Below, one piece after another: positions 1 to 7,962 of a DNA stretch of 64,000 nt. Source of the stretch: a bacterium (GTDB lineage Bacteria; Oederibacteriota; Muellerivitia; Muellerivitales; Muellerivitaceae). Under the pieces are notes generated by a model. The model was not told the DNA's origin. It saw nothing but the letters and a program-made list of their open reading frames with translations, and did not search any database. The position numbers and the translations under genes were made by a program. The first letter of the stretch is position 1. The number at the start of each line of letters is the position of its first letter. The DNA is taken from positions 1-64,000 of the forward strand of contig DASZRK010000020.1 of the NCBI GenBank assembly GCA_035549195.1. The letters are read 5' to 3'.

Positions 1-378
1 CTTCTTGGTGGGCAGGTCCAGGGCGAAGTTGATGTAATTGCGGCCGCTCAGGTCCACGACCGACCGGACCAGGGCCTCGTCCAGGGGGACGTAGAAGAAG
101 CCGTAGCGGGAGATGCCCGCCTTGTCGCCCAGGGCCTTGTCCAGGGCCATGCCAAGACAGATGCCGATATCCTCCACCGTGTGGTGGTCGTCGATGTGGG
201 TGTCGCCCTTAGCGTTGACCGTCAGGTCGAACCCGCTGTGTTTACTGAAGGCTTCGAGCATGTGGTTGAGGAAGGGAACGGGGCTCTTCACCTGGTGCTT
301 GCCGGAGCCGTCCAGATCCAGGACCAGGTCGATCTGGGTCTCTTTGGTTTTGCGGGAAACTTTTCCGATGCGCTTCAT
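1..378 (-). CDS. hisB: Imidazoleglycerol-phosphate dehydratase HisB (3' part outside the window)
   Basis: Catalyses dehydration of imidazoleglycerol phosphate to imidazole-acetol phosphate in histidine synthesis, in the cytosol. The 126 visible residues begin at the ATG complementing 376-378 and contain the family signature [16 protein letters not shown], whose histidines and glutamate bind the catalytic metal, followed by [12 protein letters not shown]. The first residues ([14 protein letters not shown]) are typical of the monofunctional dehydratase, with no fused phosphatase domain in front. The rest of the gene runs off the left edge. It lies just after hisC on the same strand, so hisD-hisC-hisB is probably one transcript. 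Confidence 0.96.
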   Translation of the reverse strand, partial: MKRIGKVSRKTKETQIDLVLDLDGSGKHQVKSPVPFLNHMLEAFSKHSGFDLTVNAKGDTHIDDHHTVEDIGICLGMALDKALGDKAGISRYGFFYVPLDEALVRSVVDLSGRNYINFALDLPTKK

Positions 379-391
379 GACAGCCCCCGGG

Positions 392-1450
392 TCAGAGGAG
401 CTTTCGAAGCTCCACCAACAGTCTTTGGTCCTCTTTCGGCGTGCCCACCGTGATCCGGAGCGAGTCCCGGAGCCTCGGGTGGGAGAAGTATCTTACCAAA
501 ACGCCTCTTTTTTTCAGGCTTTTGTAGACGTCCTCCATGGGAGGGTAGCCGGCCCGGGTCGCCAAGACAAAATTCGCGTGGCTATCCGCCACCCAAAACC
601 CAATATTGCGCAGGTCCTCGATGAGCTGGTTGCGGTCCAACTGGATGGCTTTGACCTTCTTGCGTGAGTCGGCCAACCCGGCGGGACTGAAGGCCGCCAA
701 GCCGATGGCTTGGGTCACCCGGTTCACATTGTAGGAATCCTTCACCTTCATCAATTGGGCGATGACCGCCGGATGCCCCAACGCAAAGCCCAACCGGGCG
801 CCGGCCAAGGAGAAGGATTTGGACAAGGTGCGGAGAATGAGGACGTTCGGGCAGGCCCTGGCGATGTCCAGGCAATCCTCCTCGGCAAAATCCACATAGG
901 CCTCGTCGATCAGGACCAGGCCCAAGGCTTTCTTGCAGAAGGCCTTCATTTCATTCTTTGGAAAGCAGTTCCCGACCGGGGGATTCGGATAACCCCAGAG
1001 CGTCAAACGGGCCTTGGGGGAAAGCTTCCGGAAATCCAGGCTCCAATCGTCTTCCAGCTCGACCTCTTTGACCTTGGCTTCCCGGATCTCCGCCAAGACC
1101 GGATAAAGGCTATAGGTGATGTCCGGGAATTGGACCAAGTCGCCCTTGCCCACCGAAGCGGTGAACAAAAGGGACAAGACCTCATCGGAGCCGTTACCGA
1201 CCAAGATCCCGTCCTTGGGCCAGCGAAGGACCTTGGCCAGTCGTTCCCGCAAGCTATCGGCGGTCGGTTCCGGGTAAAGGCGCAAGCGGAAGTCCGCCTG
1301 TTGCCGGACGGCCTTCAGGACCTCCGAGGAAGGAGGATAGGGGTTCTCGTTGGTGTTGAGCTTCACGACCGAAAGCTTTTTGGGCTGTTCCCCAGGGGTA
1401 TAGCCCTTCATCTTCAGGACGTTCGGCCGGAACCAGTTGTTTAAATTCAT
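392..1450 (-). CDS. hisC: Histidinol-phosphate aminotransferase
   Basis: PLP-dependent class II-type aminotransferase converting imidazole-acetol phosphate to histidinol phosphate with glutamate. The 352 residues have normal family length. Visible marks are [10 protein letters not shown] near the N terminus, GNGSDE, the GYPNPPVGN stretch that contacts [12 protein letters not shown], and [14 protein letters not shown] carrying the Schiff-base lysine, then the C-terminal LRITVGT. It starts at the ATG complementing 1448-1450. It lies between hisD and hisB in the same direction. Confidence 0.95.
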   Translation of the reverse strand: MNLNNWFRPNVLKMKGYTPGEQPKKLSVVKLNTNENPYPPSSEVLKAVRQQADFRLRLYPEPTADSLRERLAKVLRWPKDGILVGNGSDEVLSLLFTASVGKGDLVQFPDITYSLYPVLAEIREAKVKEVELEDDWSLDFRKLSPKARLTLWGYPNPPVGNCFPKNEMKAFCKKALGLVLIDEAYVDFAEEDCLDIARACPNVLILRTLSKSFSLAGARLGFALGHPAVIAQLMKVKDSYNVNRVTQAIGLAAFSPAGLADSRKKVKAIQLDRNQLIEDLRNIGFWVADSHANFVLATRAGYPPMEDVYKSLKKRGVLVRYFSHPRLRDSLRITVGTPKEDQRLLVELRKLL

Positions 1451-1459
1451 AAATCACCT

Positions 1460-1490
1460 TTCACCACGAAGACGCGAAGAACGCGAAGAA
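1460..1490. repeat. Dispersed CACGAAG/CGAAG repeat in the hisD-hisC gap
   Basis: The 89-bp gap between hisD and hisC holds a purine-rich run with tandem CGAAGA(A) units (CACGAAGACGCGAAGAACG). It resembles the CACAGAG-type runs beside murA (4203-4333) and kdsA (57028-57170), which suggests a host-wide dispersed intergenic repeat rather than a phage feature. Confidence 0.45.
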
Positions 1491-1539
1491 AAAAATTTGG
1501 AGTTAAAGATGTTTTGGTGAACTTGGTGCCCTTGATGGT

Positions 1540-2892
1540 TCAATCTTTGGACTTGCCCATCCGAAACAGAACACTCTGGGCGTGGGCGCCCAGGCCTTCC
1601 TCATTGGCGAAATCGACCGTCGCCTTACCCAAGGCCTTCACGCCAGGCTTCTTCATCTCGAGCATATTGGTCCGTTTGAGGAAGTCGAAGACCGACAAGC
1701 CCGACGAGAAGCGGGCGGTGCCCCCCGTGGGAAGCACGTGGTTGGTGCCGGCGGTGTAATCCCCGAAGGCTTCCGCGCTATGGGGCCCGATGAACAAGGC
1801 CCCCGCGTGGCGCAGGTTGGGCAGCCAGGAACGGGCGTCCTTGATCAAAAGCTCCAAGTGCTCGGCGGCGTAGCGATTGGCGAATTCCTCGGCTTGCTTC
1901 TTGTTCTTGACCACCAGGATGGCCCCCCGGCTTTTGAGGGAATCGGAAGCGATCTGGCGCCGGTCCAGCATTTCCAACTGCAACTCCACTTCTTCGGCCA
2001 CTTCTTTCGCGTAGGAAGAAGAGGTCGTCACCATCAGGGGCATCGCCATCTCATCGTGCTCGGCTTGGGCCAAAAGATCCGCCGCCGCCCAAGCGGCCGG
2101 GGCGGTGCCATCGGCCAGGATGAGGACCTCGCTGGGACCCGGAAAACCATCGATGCCGACCTGTCCGAAGACACGGCGTTTGGCCAAGGCCACGAAAAGA
2201 TTGCCGGGGCCCGTGATCTTATCGACCGCCGGGACCGATTTCGTGCCATAGGCCAGGGCCGCCACGGCTTGGGCGCCCCCGATCTTGAGGATGCGGTCCG
2301 CCCCGGCGAAATAGGCCGCCGCCAGGACGATGGGGTTCACCTGGCCGTCCTTCTTGACCGGCGTGACCACGATGACTTCCTTCACCCCCGCCACCTTGGC
2401 CGGGATGACGTTCATGATGACCGATGAGGGATAGGCCGCGAGCCCACCCGGCACGTAAAGCCCCACCCGGTCCAAGGCCGTCCATCGTTGCCCCAGGGAC
2501 ATCTGGGGACCGTTATGGAACCAACGGGCGGGCTTTTCCTTCGTATGGAAGAAACGGACATTGCGGATGGTCGTGCGAAGGGCCACTTCCATCGGATATT
2601 CGAGGTGGTCCAGGGCCTTTTGGATCTCGGCCTTCGTGACCTGGATGTTCTGAGGGGTCGCGGCAAAGCCGTCCAGTTTGCGGGTATAAGAAAAGAGGGC
2701 GGCGTCGCCCTTCTTGCGGACGTCCTCGACGATGCGCTCGACGGCCTGCTCTGGGGTCAGAGCTTTCCCGAAGACCTTCTTGGTCAGGGACGCGCGGCTC
2801 CCAACCCCTTTCAGGGTCACCAAGGGCTCGCGGCGGATAAGCTTCTCGACCGAACCCTTATCTTTGGATTTTGAAAGTTCCAAAATTCTCAT
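1540..2892 (-). CDS. hisD: Histidinol dehydrogenase
   Basis: Zn-dependent, NAD-linked four-electron oxidation of histidinol to histidine, the last two steps of the pathway. The 450 residues are slightly longer than the usual 430 because of an N-terminal extension (MRILELSKSKDKGSVEKL). Diagnostic segments are RWTALDRVGLYVPGG, KITGPGN, GPSEVLILAD, AEHDE and RYAAEHLEL, whose Glu-His pair is the general base couple; GDYTAGTNHVLPT is near the end. The start is supported by an AAGGGGATG stretch upstream. It follows murA by 32 bp. Confidence 0.96.
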   Translation of the reverse strand: MRILELSKSKDKGSVEKLIRREPLVTLKGVGSRASLTKKVFGKALTPEQAVERIVEDVRKKGDAALFSYTRKLDGFAATPQNIQVTKAEIQKALDHLEYPMEVALRTTIRNVRFFHTKEKPARWFHNGPQMSLGQRWTALDRVGLYVPGGLAAYPSSVIMNVIPAKVAGVKEVIVVTPVKKDGQVNPIVLAAAYFAGADRILKIGGAQAVAALAYGTKSVPAVDKITGPGNLFVALAKRRVFGQVGIDGFPGPSEVLILADGTAPAAWAAADLLAQAEHDEMAMPLMVTTSSSYAKEVAEEVELQLEMLDRRQIASDSLKSRGAILVVKNKKQAEEFANRYAAEHLELLIKDARSWLPNLRHAGALFIGPHSAEAFGDYTAGTNHVLPTGGTARFSSGLSVFDFLKRTNMLEMKKPGVKALGKATVDFANEEGLGAHAQSVLFRMGKSKD

Positions 2893-2924
2893 CGGTGTTC
2901 ATCCCCTTCATCGGTGGCTATTGG

Positions 2925-4184
2925 CTAGTCTACTCTTTTGATGTCCGCGCCCAAGGCCGAAAGCTTCCGTTCAATCTTCTCATATCCCCGGTCCAAATGG
3001 TAAATGCGCTGGATCATGGTCTCCCCGTCGGCCACCAAACCCGCCAGGATCAGGGCCGCGCTGGCCCGCAGGTCCGAAGCCATGACCGGGGCCCCGGTGA
3101 GTTTCGGAACGCCCTTCACCACCGCGTGGCTGCGGTCGATGTTGATGTCCGCCCCCATGCGGTTCATCTCGAACACGTGCATGAAGCGGTTCTCCCAGAT
3201 GGTCTCGGTGATGAGGCTGATGCCGGGCACGGTCGCCAAGAGGGCCATGATCTGGGCCTGCATGTCGGTGGGGAATCCGGGGTAAGGCAGGATCATGACG
3301 TCCGCCGGCTTGTAGGTTCCCGTTCCCTTCACCCGGATGTCGGTCCCCGACACTTCCACCGTCACGCCGATCTGCCGGAGCTTGTCGATGACGGCGGCCA
3401 GGTGCGCCGGCTCGGCCTTCTGGATCAGGACATCGCCCTTGGTGATGGCGGCGGCCACCATGAAGGTGCCCGCTTCCACCCGGTCCGGGATGACCGAATA
3501 CTCGATGCCCTTGAGCGGTTTCTTCCCTTCGATGACCAGTCGGGAGGTCCCCACACCCTCGATGGAAGCGCCCATTTTTTTCAGGCAGTCCACCAGGTCC
3601 ACCACCTCGGGTTCGGACGAGGCGGCTTCGATGACGGTCGTCCCCTCGGCGGCGGTGGCCGCCAGCACCACGTTGACGGTGGCGCCCACGCTGGGCCCAT
3701 GGGGCCCGGCCAGATAGATGGTGGCTCCCTTCAATTTAGAGGCCTTGGCGTGCACGTAGCCATGCTCGATGGTGACCTTGGCCCCCAATTGCTCCACACC
3801 CTTCAGGTGAAGGTCGATGGGCCGGGCGCCGATGGCGCAGCCCCCGGGCAACGACACCTTGGCTTCACCCAAGCGGGCCAGGCAGGCCCCCAGGGAATAA
3901 ATGGAAGCCCGCATGGTCTTGACCAGTTCATAAGGGGCCTCGTGCTTGTCGAACCCCTTGGGGTCGATATGCAGGCGGTGGTCCTCCAATTGGGCGGACG
4001 CGCCGAGCTTGCGGAGCACTTCGGCCATGGTCTTGATGTCGTTGAGGTAGGGGACGTTATGGAGGACGGAGGGGGATTGGCCCAGCAGGGCCGCGGTCAT
4101 GACGGGCAGGGTGGCGTTCTTGGAGCCGCTGATCTCCACGGTCCCCTGGAGGGTCTTGCCGCCGCGGACGAGGATCTTTTGCAT
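2925..4184 (-). CDS. murA: UDP-N-acetylglucosamine 1-carboxyvinyltransferase
   Basis: First committed step of peptidoglycan synthesis: transfer of enolpyruvate from PEP to UDP-GlcNAc. The 419 residues match the family. KNATLPVMTAALL near the N terminus, the catalytic Cys at about residue 116 in LPGGCAIGARPID, and the later NMQAQ-like segment (DMQAQIMALLAT) are all visible. Because the Cys is present, the fosfomycin-insensitive Asp variant is excluded. A GGGGG ribosome-binding stretch precedes the ATG. It sits directly upstream of hisD and may share its transcript. Confidence 0.97.
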   Translation of the reverse strand: MQKILVRGGKTLQGTVEISGSKNATLPVMTAALLGQSPSVLHNVPYLNDIKTMAEVLRKLGASAQLEDHRLHIDPKGFDKHEAPYELVKTMRASIYSLGACLARLGEAKVSLPGGCAIGARPIDLHLKGVEQLGAKVTIEHGYVHAKASKLKGATIYLAGPHGPSVGATVNVVLAATAAEGTTVIEAASSEPEVVDLVDCLKKMGASIEGVGTSRLVIEGKKPLKGIEYSVIPDRVEAGTFMVAAAITKGDVLIQKAEPAHLAAVIDKLRQIGVTVEVSGTDIRVKGTGTYKPADVMILPYPGFPTDMQAQIMALLATVPGISLITETIWENRFMHVFEMNRMGADINIDRSHAVVKGVPKLTGAPVMASDLRASAALILAGLVADGETMIQRIYHLDRGYEKIERKLSALGADIKRVD

Positions 4185-4202
4185 GGAACCCCCAACATCA
4201 AT

Positions 4203-4333
4203 TTAACCACAGAGACACAGAGGGCGCAGAGTAAGGCCCATTTCGAAGAACCAGAAATAATCCCAAAAACAAAAAAGCCGTCTTATGGACGGCTCTTGAA
4301 AAACTCCGCGTTCTCCGCGTCTCCGTGGTGAAC
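4203..4333. repeat. Paired CACAGAG / CTCCGCG intergenic repeat
   Basis: Upstream of murA, an ACCACAGAGACACAGAG run and, 85 bp further on, a CTCCGCGTCTCCGTGGTG run face each other as imperfect inverted copies. The same kind of pair occurs at 57028-57170. They enclose the hairpin terminator at 4266-4294. They are outside the prophage, so they belong to the host. Confidence 0.5.
4266..4294 (-). terminator. Hairpin terminator, probably the original rnpB terminator
   Basis: On the minus strand AGCCGTC and GACGGCT form a perfect 7-bp stem with a 5-nt loop, followed by six T. It lies about 60 bp beyond the displaced rnpB 3' fragment, in rnpB orientation, so before prophage insertion it would have ended the RNase P RNA transcript. 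Confidence 0.75.
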
Positions 4334-4350
4334 ATGGTATTTGAAAAAAT

Positions 4351-4375
4351 TAGGAAGCAGGAAATAAGCCGAGTT
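4351..4375 (-). other. Prophage attachment site, displaced rnpB 3' end
   Basis: Reads TAGGAAGCAGG, then A, then AATAAGCCGAGTT on the plus strand. It matches 50789-50813 at 24 of 25 positions. On the minus strand it is the conserved AACTCGGCTTAT and P1 3' strand of RNase P RNA, but with no RNase P body attached, as expected for the fragment pushed away by integration. It is 44 bp from the integrase stop codon. Confidence 0.92.
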
Positions 4376-4418
4376 CCGTATCCCTTGTAAACAAATAAAA
4401 AAACCCCTAAAAAAAATC

Positions 4419-5354
4419 TCACATCGCCCTTGACAGGTTTTGGTCCTGTTCCACGAAGACCCTATGATAGGCCAATTCCGCTTGATTTTGCGAGATTTTC
4501 ACGTAGGCCTGGCTGGTCGTGATGTCATCGTGCCCCAGTAATTTTTGAAGGATGTAGGGGTTGCCCTCCTTCTCGGCGTAGCGGCTGGCGAAGGTGTGCC
4601 GCAGGGAATGGATCGTGAAAGGCACGCCCGCAAGCCCCGCATGTTTCTTCGCCCGGTCAAAGAGCATTTGCACCCCGATGTCCGACATGGGCCGGTCCTG
4701 GCGGTTCTTGAAGGGCCTGAAAACGTACCGGCTTTCGAACAGTCCGTAATGATATCTGGAATGGCACCAAAGCACATATAAACCGGTCTTAACCTTCGGG
4801 TGCATGGGCATTCGGCGCCACTTGTCCCCCTTCCCCTTGACATCAAAATAACCCCCTTCCAATGAAATTTTGGCCCATTCCAGCGCCTGTATCTCGCCGC
4901 GGCGCAGACCCTCGTAAAGCCCCAAAAGGATCAGGCAACTGGCCCGGGAATCCATCAGGTCGGACCACTTCAAGCCTTTGACCAATTTAGCCTGGACCGC
5001 ATCCGGAAGGGGCCGCGGGTTCCGTTGGGGTCGGCGAAGGCCCAAGGTCAGCAGGACGGGCGACGGGTCCTTGGGGATCGCCTCGATGGCATAGAGGTAG
5101 CCGTAAAAGCTCATGAGGGTGTAGGAGTAGCGGATCAAAGAGGCCCCGGAATAGCGCCCCTTCATGGCGTTGATGAACTGGGCCAGGTGAAGGGATCTGA
5201 CCTCGCAGGGTTTCAACCTGCGGTCGGTCAGCCATCGGTGGAAAGTCAAGAGGGCCCGGCCATAGTTTTCGCGGGTGTTTTCGCAACGTCTTGTGGACAA
5301 AAATAAGGCATAAGGCTCAAGGCGTAGGATATCGAATAGGGTATAGTCAGCCAT
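4419..5354 (-). CDS. int: Tyrosine site-specific recombinase (phage integrase)
   Basis: Catalyses insertion and excision at the rnpB attachment site. The 311 residues comprise an N-terminal SAM-like core-binding domain (about 10-105) and a catalytic domain (about 115-300). The active-site set is visible: Arg in LYEGLRRGEIQ (about 151), a beta-hairpin Lys around 174-178, HSLRHTF (H249, R252), LLGHDD (H275) and Tyr284 in SQAYVK. An AGGA ribosome-binding site precedes the ATG. It lies directly beside its attachment site, the usual arrangement for integrases that use RNA genes. The segment upstream carries a palindrome (5414-5430) and direct ATTTAAC copies that may be arm-type or Xis sites. Confidence 0.95.
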   Translation of the reverse strand: MADYTLFDILRLEPYALFLSTRRCENTRENYGRALLTFHRWLTDRRLKPCEVRSLHLAQFINAMKGRYSGASLIRYSYTLMSFYGYLYAIEAIPKDPSPVLLTLGLRRPQRNPRPLPDAVQAKLVKGLKWSDLMDSRASCLILLGLYEGLRRGEIQALEWAKISLEGGYFDVKGKGDKWRRMPMHPKVKTGLYVLWCHSRYHYGLFESRYVFRPFKNRQDRPMSDIGVQMLFDRAKKHAGLAGVPFTIHSLRHTFASRYAEKEGNPYILQKLLGHDDITTSQAYVKISQNQAELAYHRVFVEQDQNLSRAM

Positions 5355-5413
5355 GTCGATCCTCGTTATTTGTTAAATAAAACGTTAAATAAGGGAACGA
5401 CAATTTATAGTAA

Positions 5414-5430
5414 TTTGACTGTCAGTCAAA
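5414..5430. promoter_or_regulatory. Perfect palindrome upstream of the integrase
   Basis: TTTGACTG-T-CAGTCAAA forms 8-bp inverted arms about one base, in the 88-bp gap between the exonuclease and integrase genes. Two ATTTAAC direct copies lie between it and the integrase start. This would suit a dimeric regulator (repressor or excisionase) or an integrase arm site; the sequence alone cannot tell which. Confidence 0.5.
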
Positions 5431-5442
5431 CTAAAATGGTTT

Positions 5443-6117
5443 TTACGCCACTTTTTGGGCGGTTTTTTGCGCCAGATAGAGACGCCAGACCCTAGTCCTG
5501 GTAGCCCCCTCGGGCGGGATGCCCTTGGCCTGGCTGGCCCAGAAGGCCGTCAGTTTGTCCTCGAATTGCCGTTGGATGAAGGGGTCGGGCAAGAACTCGC
5601 CCCAGAGGTACCAACCTTCCCCGCAAAGCACGGCCAGTTTGATCCGGGGAAAGCCGCAGATCCACATTTGGTACTGTAGCTGCAGTTTCACGTAGTCGCT
5701 GGTCTGGGTCACTCGGTTCCCTTCACAGCGCCAATACTTCCCCATGGCGCCCCAGTGGATCTTCTTGACCTCGAGGGGGCAGACGCCCCACTGGTCTTTG
5801 ACCGCCCAGTCGAAAGAGGATCCGGCGCGGTAGTCGTCCCGTTGGGCGAACATCCAGGTTGGGAAAGGCTTGGCATCCCAGCCTTTCGCTCGGGCCACCC
5901 GTTGGGCGATCGAAGCCTCCAGGTCCAGACCCGCCTGCATGGCGGGGCTCACCCGGCGCTCGGGAAAAATGAGCGACTTCTTCTGGGCCCACAGCTGGGC
6001 GGCCGTCAGGTAGGGGTTGCACCCGAACAGGGCCGAGATCTCTGTGCTGGTCACCACCGCCTTGCGGCGTTCGAGCCAGTCGGCCTTGTCGAGACAGCGG
6101 ATGATGCGGTAGGTCAT
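5443..6117 (-). CDS. YqaJ-type viral recombinase / lambda-exonuclease-like nuclease
   Basis: Predicted 5'-3' exonuclease for single-strand-annealing recombination. In the 224 residues the N-terminal WLERRKAVVTSTEISALFGCNPY motif region is the YqaJ signature. GLDLEASIAQRVA carries the first acidic residue, and the PD-(D/E)XK core follows as GSSFDWAVKDQ and PLEVKKIHW (Glu-x-Lys), then QLQYQMWICG. A matching annealing protein is not recognisable next to it. The start overlaps the stop of a possible 46-codon ORF by ATGA, and AGAGGA lies upstream. Confidence 0.88.
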   Translation of the reverse strand: MTYRIIRCLDKADWLERRKAVVTSTEISALFGCNPYLTAAQLWAQKKSLIFPERRVSPAMQAGLDLEASIAQRVARAKGWDAKPFPTWMFAQRDDYRAGSSFDWAVKDQWGVCPLEVKKIHWGAMGKYWRCEGNRVTQTSDYVKLQLQYQMWICGFPRIKLAVLCGEGWYLWGEFLPDPFIQRQFEDKLTAFWASQAKGIPPEGATRTRVWRLYLAQKTAQKVA

Positions 6118-6254
6118 TTAAGTCCTCTTTGGGCGCGCCATTTTTTCCGACGAAGTCGACGGTAATAAACAGATGGGGGGCAGAAGAAAAAAATGGGGAG
6201 GCCAGTTGAATAATTCACTTCAATGGGCCACGCCGGCCACATCCAAATGTCCAT
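6114..6254 (-). CDS. Possible 46-residue basic microprotein
   Basis: A short open frame beginning MDIWMWPAWPIEV, with an aromatic middle (PIFFFCPPSVYY) and a basic tail (RRLRRKKWRAQRGLK). It ends in an ATGA overlap with the exonuclease start, and the local sequence is AT-richer than its neighbours. The ribosome-binding site is weak (GAG about 6 nt upstream). No family is recognised. Translation is uncertain; without it the 190-bp gap here is non-coding. Confidence 0.35.
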   Translation of the reverse strand: MDIWMWPAWPIEVNYSTGLPIFFFCPPSVYYRRLRRKKWRAQRGLK

Positions 6255-6307
6255 TATCGGCTCGGTAGAATGAAGGTATCGAACATAAAGCCTTTTTAAT
6301 AATCGTC

Positions 6308-6667
6308 TCACTTGATCCCCCTCTTGGCCCTGGCGGCCATCATCTTGTCGGCATAGTCGGCGGCCAAGGCGGCCGAAGCCTGGGGCCCGGGGAATTGGTC
6401 CGGGTGTCCCTTGAGTATCTGCGTCAACACCAACTCGGCGTAAGTGTCCCATTGGTTCTTGACCGGCACGGCGGGGCGCGGGGTGAAGGGCGTCTTCTTG
6501 AACCCTGCGGGCGGCTTGGGCGGTTCCTTGGGGCATGGTCCGGCATGTTCGTAGATGCTGCGGCCGTCCGGGCCTTTCCCGAACCACAGAACATCCTCCC
6601 CGGGGAAGATGTCAAATTTGCACTTGCGGCACTTGCAGGCGAATTTGGCTTTGTATTTCTTTGGCAT
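6308..6667 (-). CDS. Hypothetical phage zinc-finger-like protein
   Basis: Unrecognised, 119 residues. The N terminus has a Cys cluster (FACKCRKCKFDIFPGED, then HAGPCPK) that could bind zinc as a ribbon. A Pro-rich linker follows, then a C-terminal helix with alanines. The start was set at the ATG complementing 6665-6667 because GGAGGGG lies just upstream; the more upstream ATG would overlap that ribosome-binding site. It belongs to the leftward operon with the exonuclease. Confidence 0.72.
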   Translation of the reverse strand: MPKKYKAKFACKCRKCKFDIFPGEDVLWFGKGPDGRSIYEHAGPCPKEPPKPPAGFKKTPFTPRPAVPVKNQWDTYAELVLTQILKGHPDQFPGPQASAALAADYADKMMAARAKRGIK

Positions 6668-6678
6668 CGGCCCCTCCA

Positions 6679-7059
6679 TTAAAACTGAAATATCTCCACT
6701 TCCGCATGGGCGACAATGCCGCCCAAGTCACACAAGCCCTTCCTCAAGGCCAGGTCGTCGTGGCCCTGGTTCAGTTCGCCGGCGCGGTAGATCGCATCGA
6801 CCGCCAAGACGATGGGGTAGGCCAACCAACCGTAGCCCTTGGGCAGGAACCTTTGAAAGATGTCCGTGGCCGCGTAGGACCACCCTTCCAGTTCCAGGGC
6901 GTGTCCCCAGGGCAGATCTTGGGAGGATAGGGGTATGGGCCCCATCAGCAGGGAAACGCCCGTCAGAGCGGGCGCCCAGTTCAATTTCGGCTCGGTCTGG
7001 GCGGCCTGAAGGGCGGCCGACAAGAGCCAGGCCAGCAGGGCGATCTTCAAGGTTCTCAT
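6679..7059 (-). CDS. Hypothetical exported or membrane-anchored phage protein
   Basis: Unrecognised, 126 residues. It starts with a clear signal sequence (MRTLKIALLAWLLSAALQAAQ), cleavable after ALQAA or AAQ. The mature part has hydrophobic stretches (LTGVSLLMGPIPL, GWLAYPIVLAVDAIY), so it may stay membrane-bound. It lies between two small cytoplasmic proteins in the leftward operon controlled from 7566-7590. Confidence 0.72.
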   Translation of the reverse strand: MRTLKIALLAWLLSAALQAAQTEPKLNWAPALTGVSLLMGPIPLSSQDLPWGHALELEGWSYAATDIFQRFLPKGYGWLAYPIVLAVDAIYRAGELNQGHDDLALRKGLCDLGGIVAHAEVEIFQF

Positions 7060-7071
7060 GGCCGCCTCCTT

Positions 7072-7284
7072 TCAGGGTTTGGCGTATTTGATCCCATCGT
7101 CGAAGCCGCCCACGTGGCCGTCCAGGTAGGCGTCCGCGTAGGCGAAAAAGGTGTCCGAGGTATCGGGCCTCTGTTTGCGCTCGAGGTAGAGGAAATATCG
7201 GTCCACCAGGTCCTGTTTGTTGAACCCGGGTATCCCGTGGGCGGCGTTGAAGAACTGCTGGATGTGCGACGGATAGATCGGCAT
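7072..7284 (-). CDS. Hypothetical phage protein, 70 residues
   Basis: Unrecognised. It begins MPIYPSHIQQFFNAAHG; a GGGGGAGGT ribosome-binding site lies 4-5 nt upstream of the ATG complementing 7282-7284, which fixes the start against a longer frame. The sequence is acidic/aromatic, predicted helical (DRYFLYLERKQ), and ends GFDDGIKYAKP. It sits one codon from the Cys-rich gene in front and is probably translated with it. Confidence 0.7.
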   Translation of the reverse strand: MPIYPSHIQQFFNAAHGIPGFNKQDLVDRYFLYLERKQRPDTSDTFFAYADAYLDGHVGGFDDGIKYAKP

Positions 7285-7286
7285 AG

Positions 7287-7493
7287 CTACCTCCCCCAAC
7301 AGACCGGGCAAAGGCCCGAATGGTTTTTCCAGAACTCTTCCGAACAAAGGTGTTTGCAACCAAAACATTCTTCCTGCGGCTGGCCTTCCCGGGCGATCAA
7401 GACCGCGTTCCAACAGGCGGCGTGGCAGGCCTTGTGGCCATAACCCACTTCAATGGCCTGGCCCGGCTCGATGGCCTGGTGGCAGAGGGGCAC
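7287..7493 (-). CDS. Small Cys-rich zinc-ribbon-like protein
   Basis: Sixty-eight residues with several CxxC/CxxxC groups: PLCHQAIEPGQAI, HKACHAACWN, EECFGCKHLC and LCPVCWGR. This suggests two treble-clef or ribbon zinc sites. The start is a GTG and uncertain, because the frame stays open further upstream without an ATG. It is the first gene leftward of the 7566-7590 operator, so it is probably repressor-controlled. Function unknown. Confidence 0.6.
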   Translation of the reverse strand: MPLCHQAIEPGQAIEVGYGHKACHAACWNAVLIAREGQPQEECFGCKHLCSEEFWKNHSGLCPVCWGR

Positions 7494-7565
7494 CAGCCTT
7501 TGTATTGCGCGATCTTGGTCACGGTTCCCCTTTCCGCCCTCGCGGGTCCAACTTAGGATATTTGT

Positions 7566-7590
7566 ATCTTACGATATTTATATCTCAATA
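7566..7590. promoter_or_regulatory. Candidate repressor operator, leftward promoter side
   Basis: Contains ATCTTACG and, exactly 16 bp later, ATCTCAATA, joined by ATATTTAT. It matches the site at 7924-7948 at 19 of 25 positions with the same 16-bp spacing. It lies between the repressor stop codon and the first gene of the leftward exonuclease operon, in a very AT-rich gap suitable for a promoter. Confidence 0.6.
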
Positions 7591-7605
7591 GCAAGCAAAA
7601 AAATA

Positions 7606-7869
7606 TCAGTCCTGTTTTTTGAGCAATTGCCAGGGTTCCACCTTGGCCAGGGGGGTCGAGAGGGCCTTGGCGATCTTTTCGAGATTTTCGAGGGTGGGGT
7701 TGGCCTTCGATTCGGGATGGCAATAGCCCCAGAACAAACGCAAGCCCATTTGGGCGTTCCGGGCGATCTCGCTTTGGCTGCGGTCCCCCATGAAACGGAT
7801 GATGTTCTCGGCTAGAATTTTCTTTTGCGTGACGCTCATGGGGCGGGGCTTTAAGGAATTTTGAGGCAT
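7606..7869 (-). CDS. XRE-family helix-turn-helix regulator, likely lysogeny repressor
   Basis: An 87-residue DNA-binding protein consisting almost only of a Cro/C1-type helix-turn-helix. QSEIARNAQMGLRLFWGYC forms the two central helices and LENLEKIAKALSTPLAKV the typical last helices. There is no peptidase or sensory domain, so SOS-type self-cleavage is not expected. Matching 25-bp sites on both sides of the gene suggest autoregulation and control of the leftward operon and the divergent genes at 7963. It could instead be Cro-like; no second regulator is seen nearby. Confidence 0.85.
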   Translation of the reverse strand: MPQNSLKPRPMSVTQKKILAENIIRFMGDRSQSEIARNAQMGLRLFWGYCHPESKANPTLENLEKIAKALSTPLAKVEPWQLLKKQD

Positions 7870-7923
7870 TTAAAATAGCCTTTTACGTGTTCTTTAGCAA
7901 TAGGGGCTTGAAACGATACAGAC

Positions 7924-7948
7924 ATCTTAAGTAATTTATATCTTAAGT
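7924..7948. promoter_or_regulatory. Candidate repressor operator between divergent genes
   Basis: Two copies of ATCTTAAGT (each with the palindrome CTTAAG) are spaced 16 bp apart by AATTTAT. The site lies in the 93-bp gap between the repressor gene and the rightward membrane-protein gene, and matches 7566-7590 at 19 of 25 positions. Confidence 0.65.
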
Positions 7949-7962
7949 CAAGGGGAAATGGC

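Noticed and set aside
6114-6587. 157-codon ORF overlapping the zinc-finger-like gene
   Set aside because: Its first two thirds are a frame-shifted shadow of the 6308-6667 gene; only the last 46 codons lie outside and were kept as a weak candidate.
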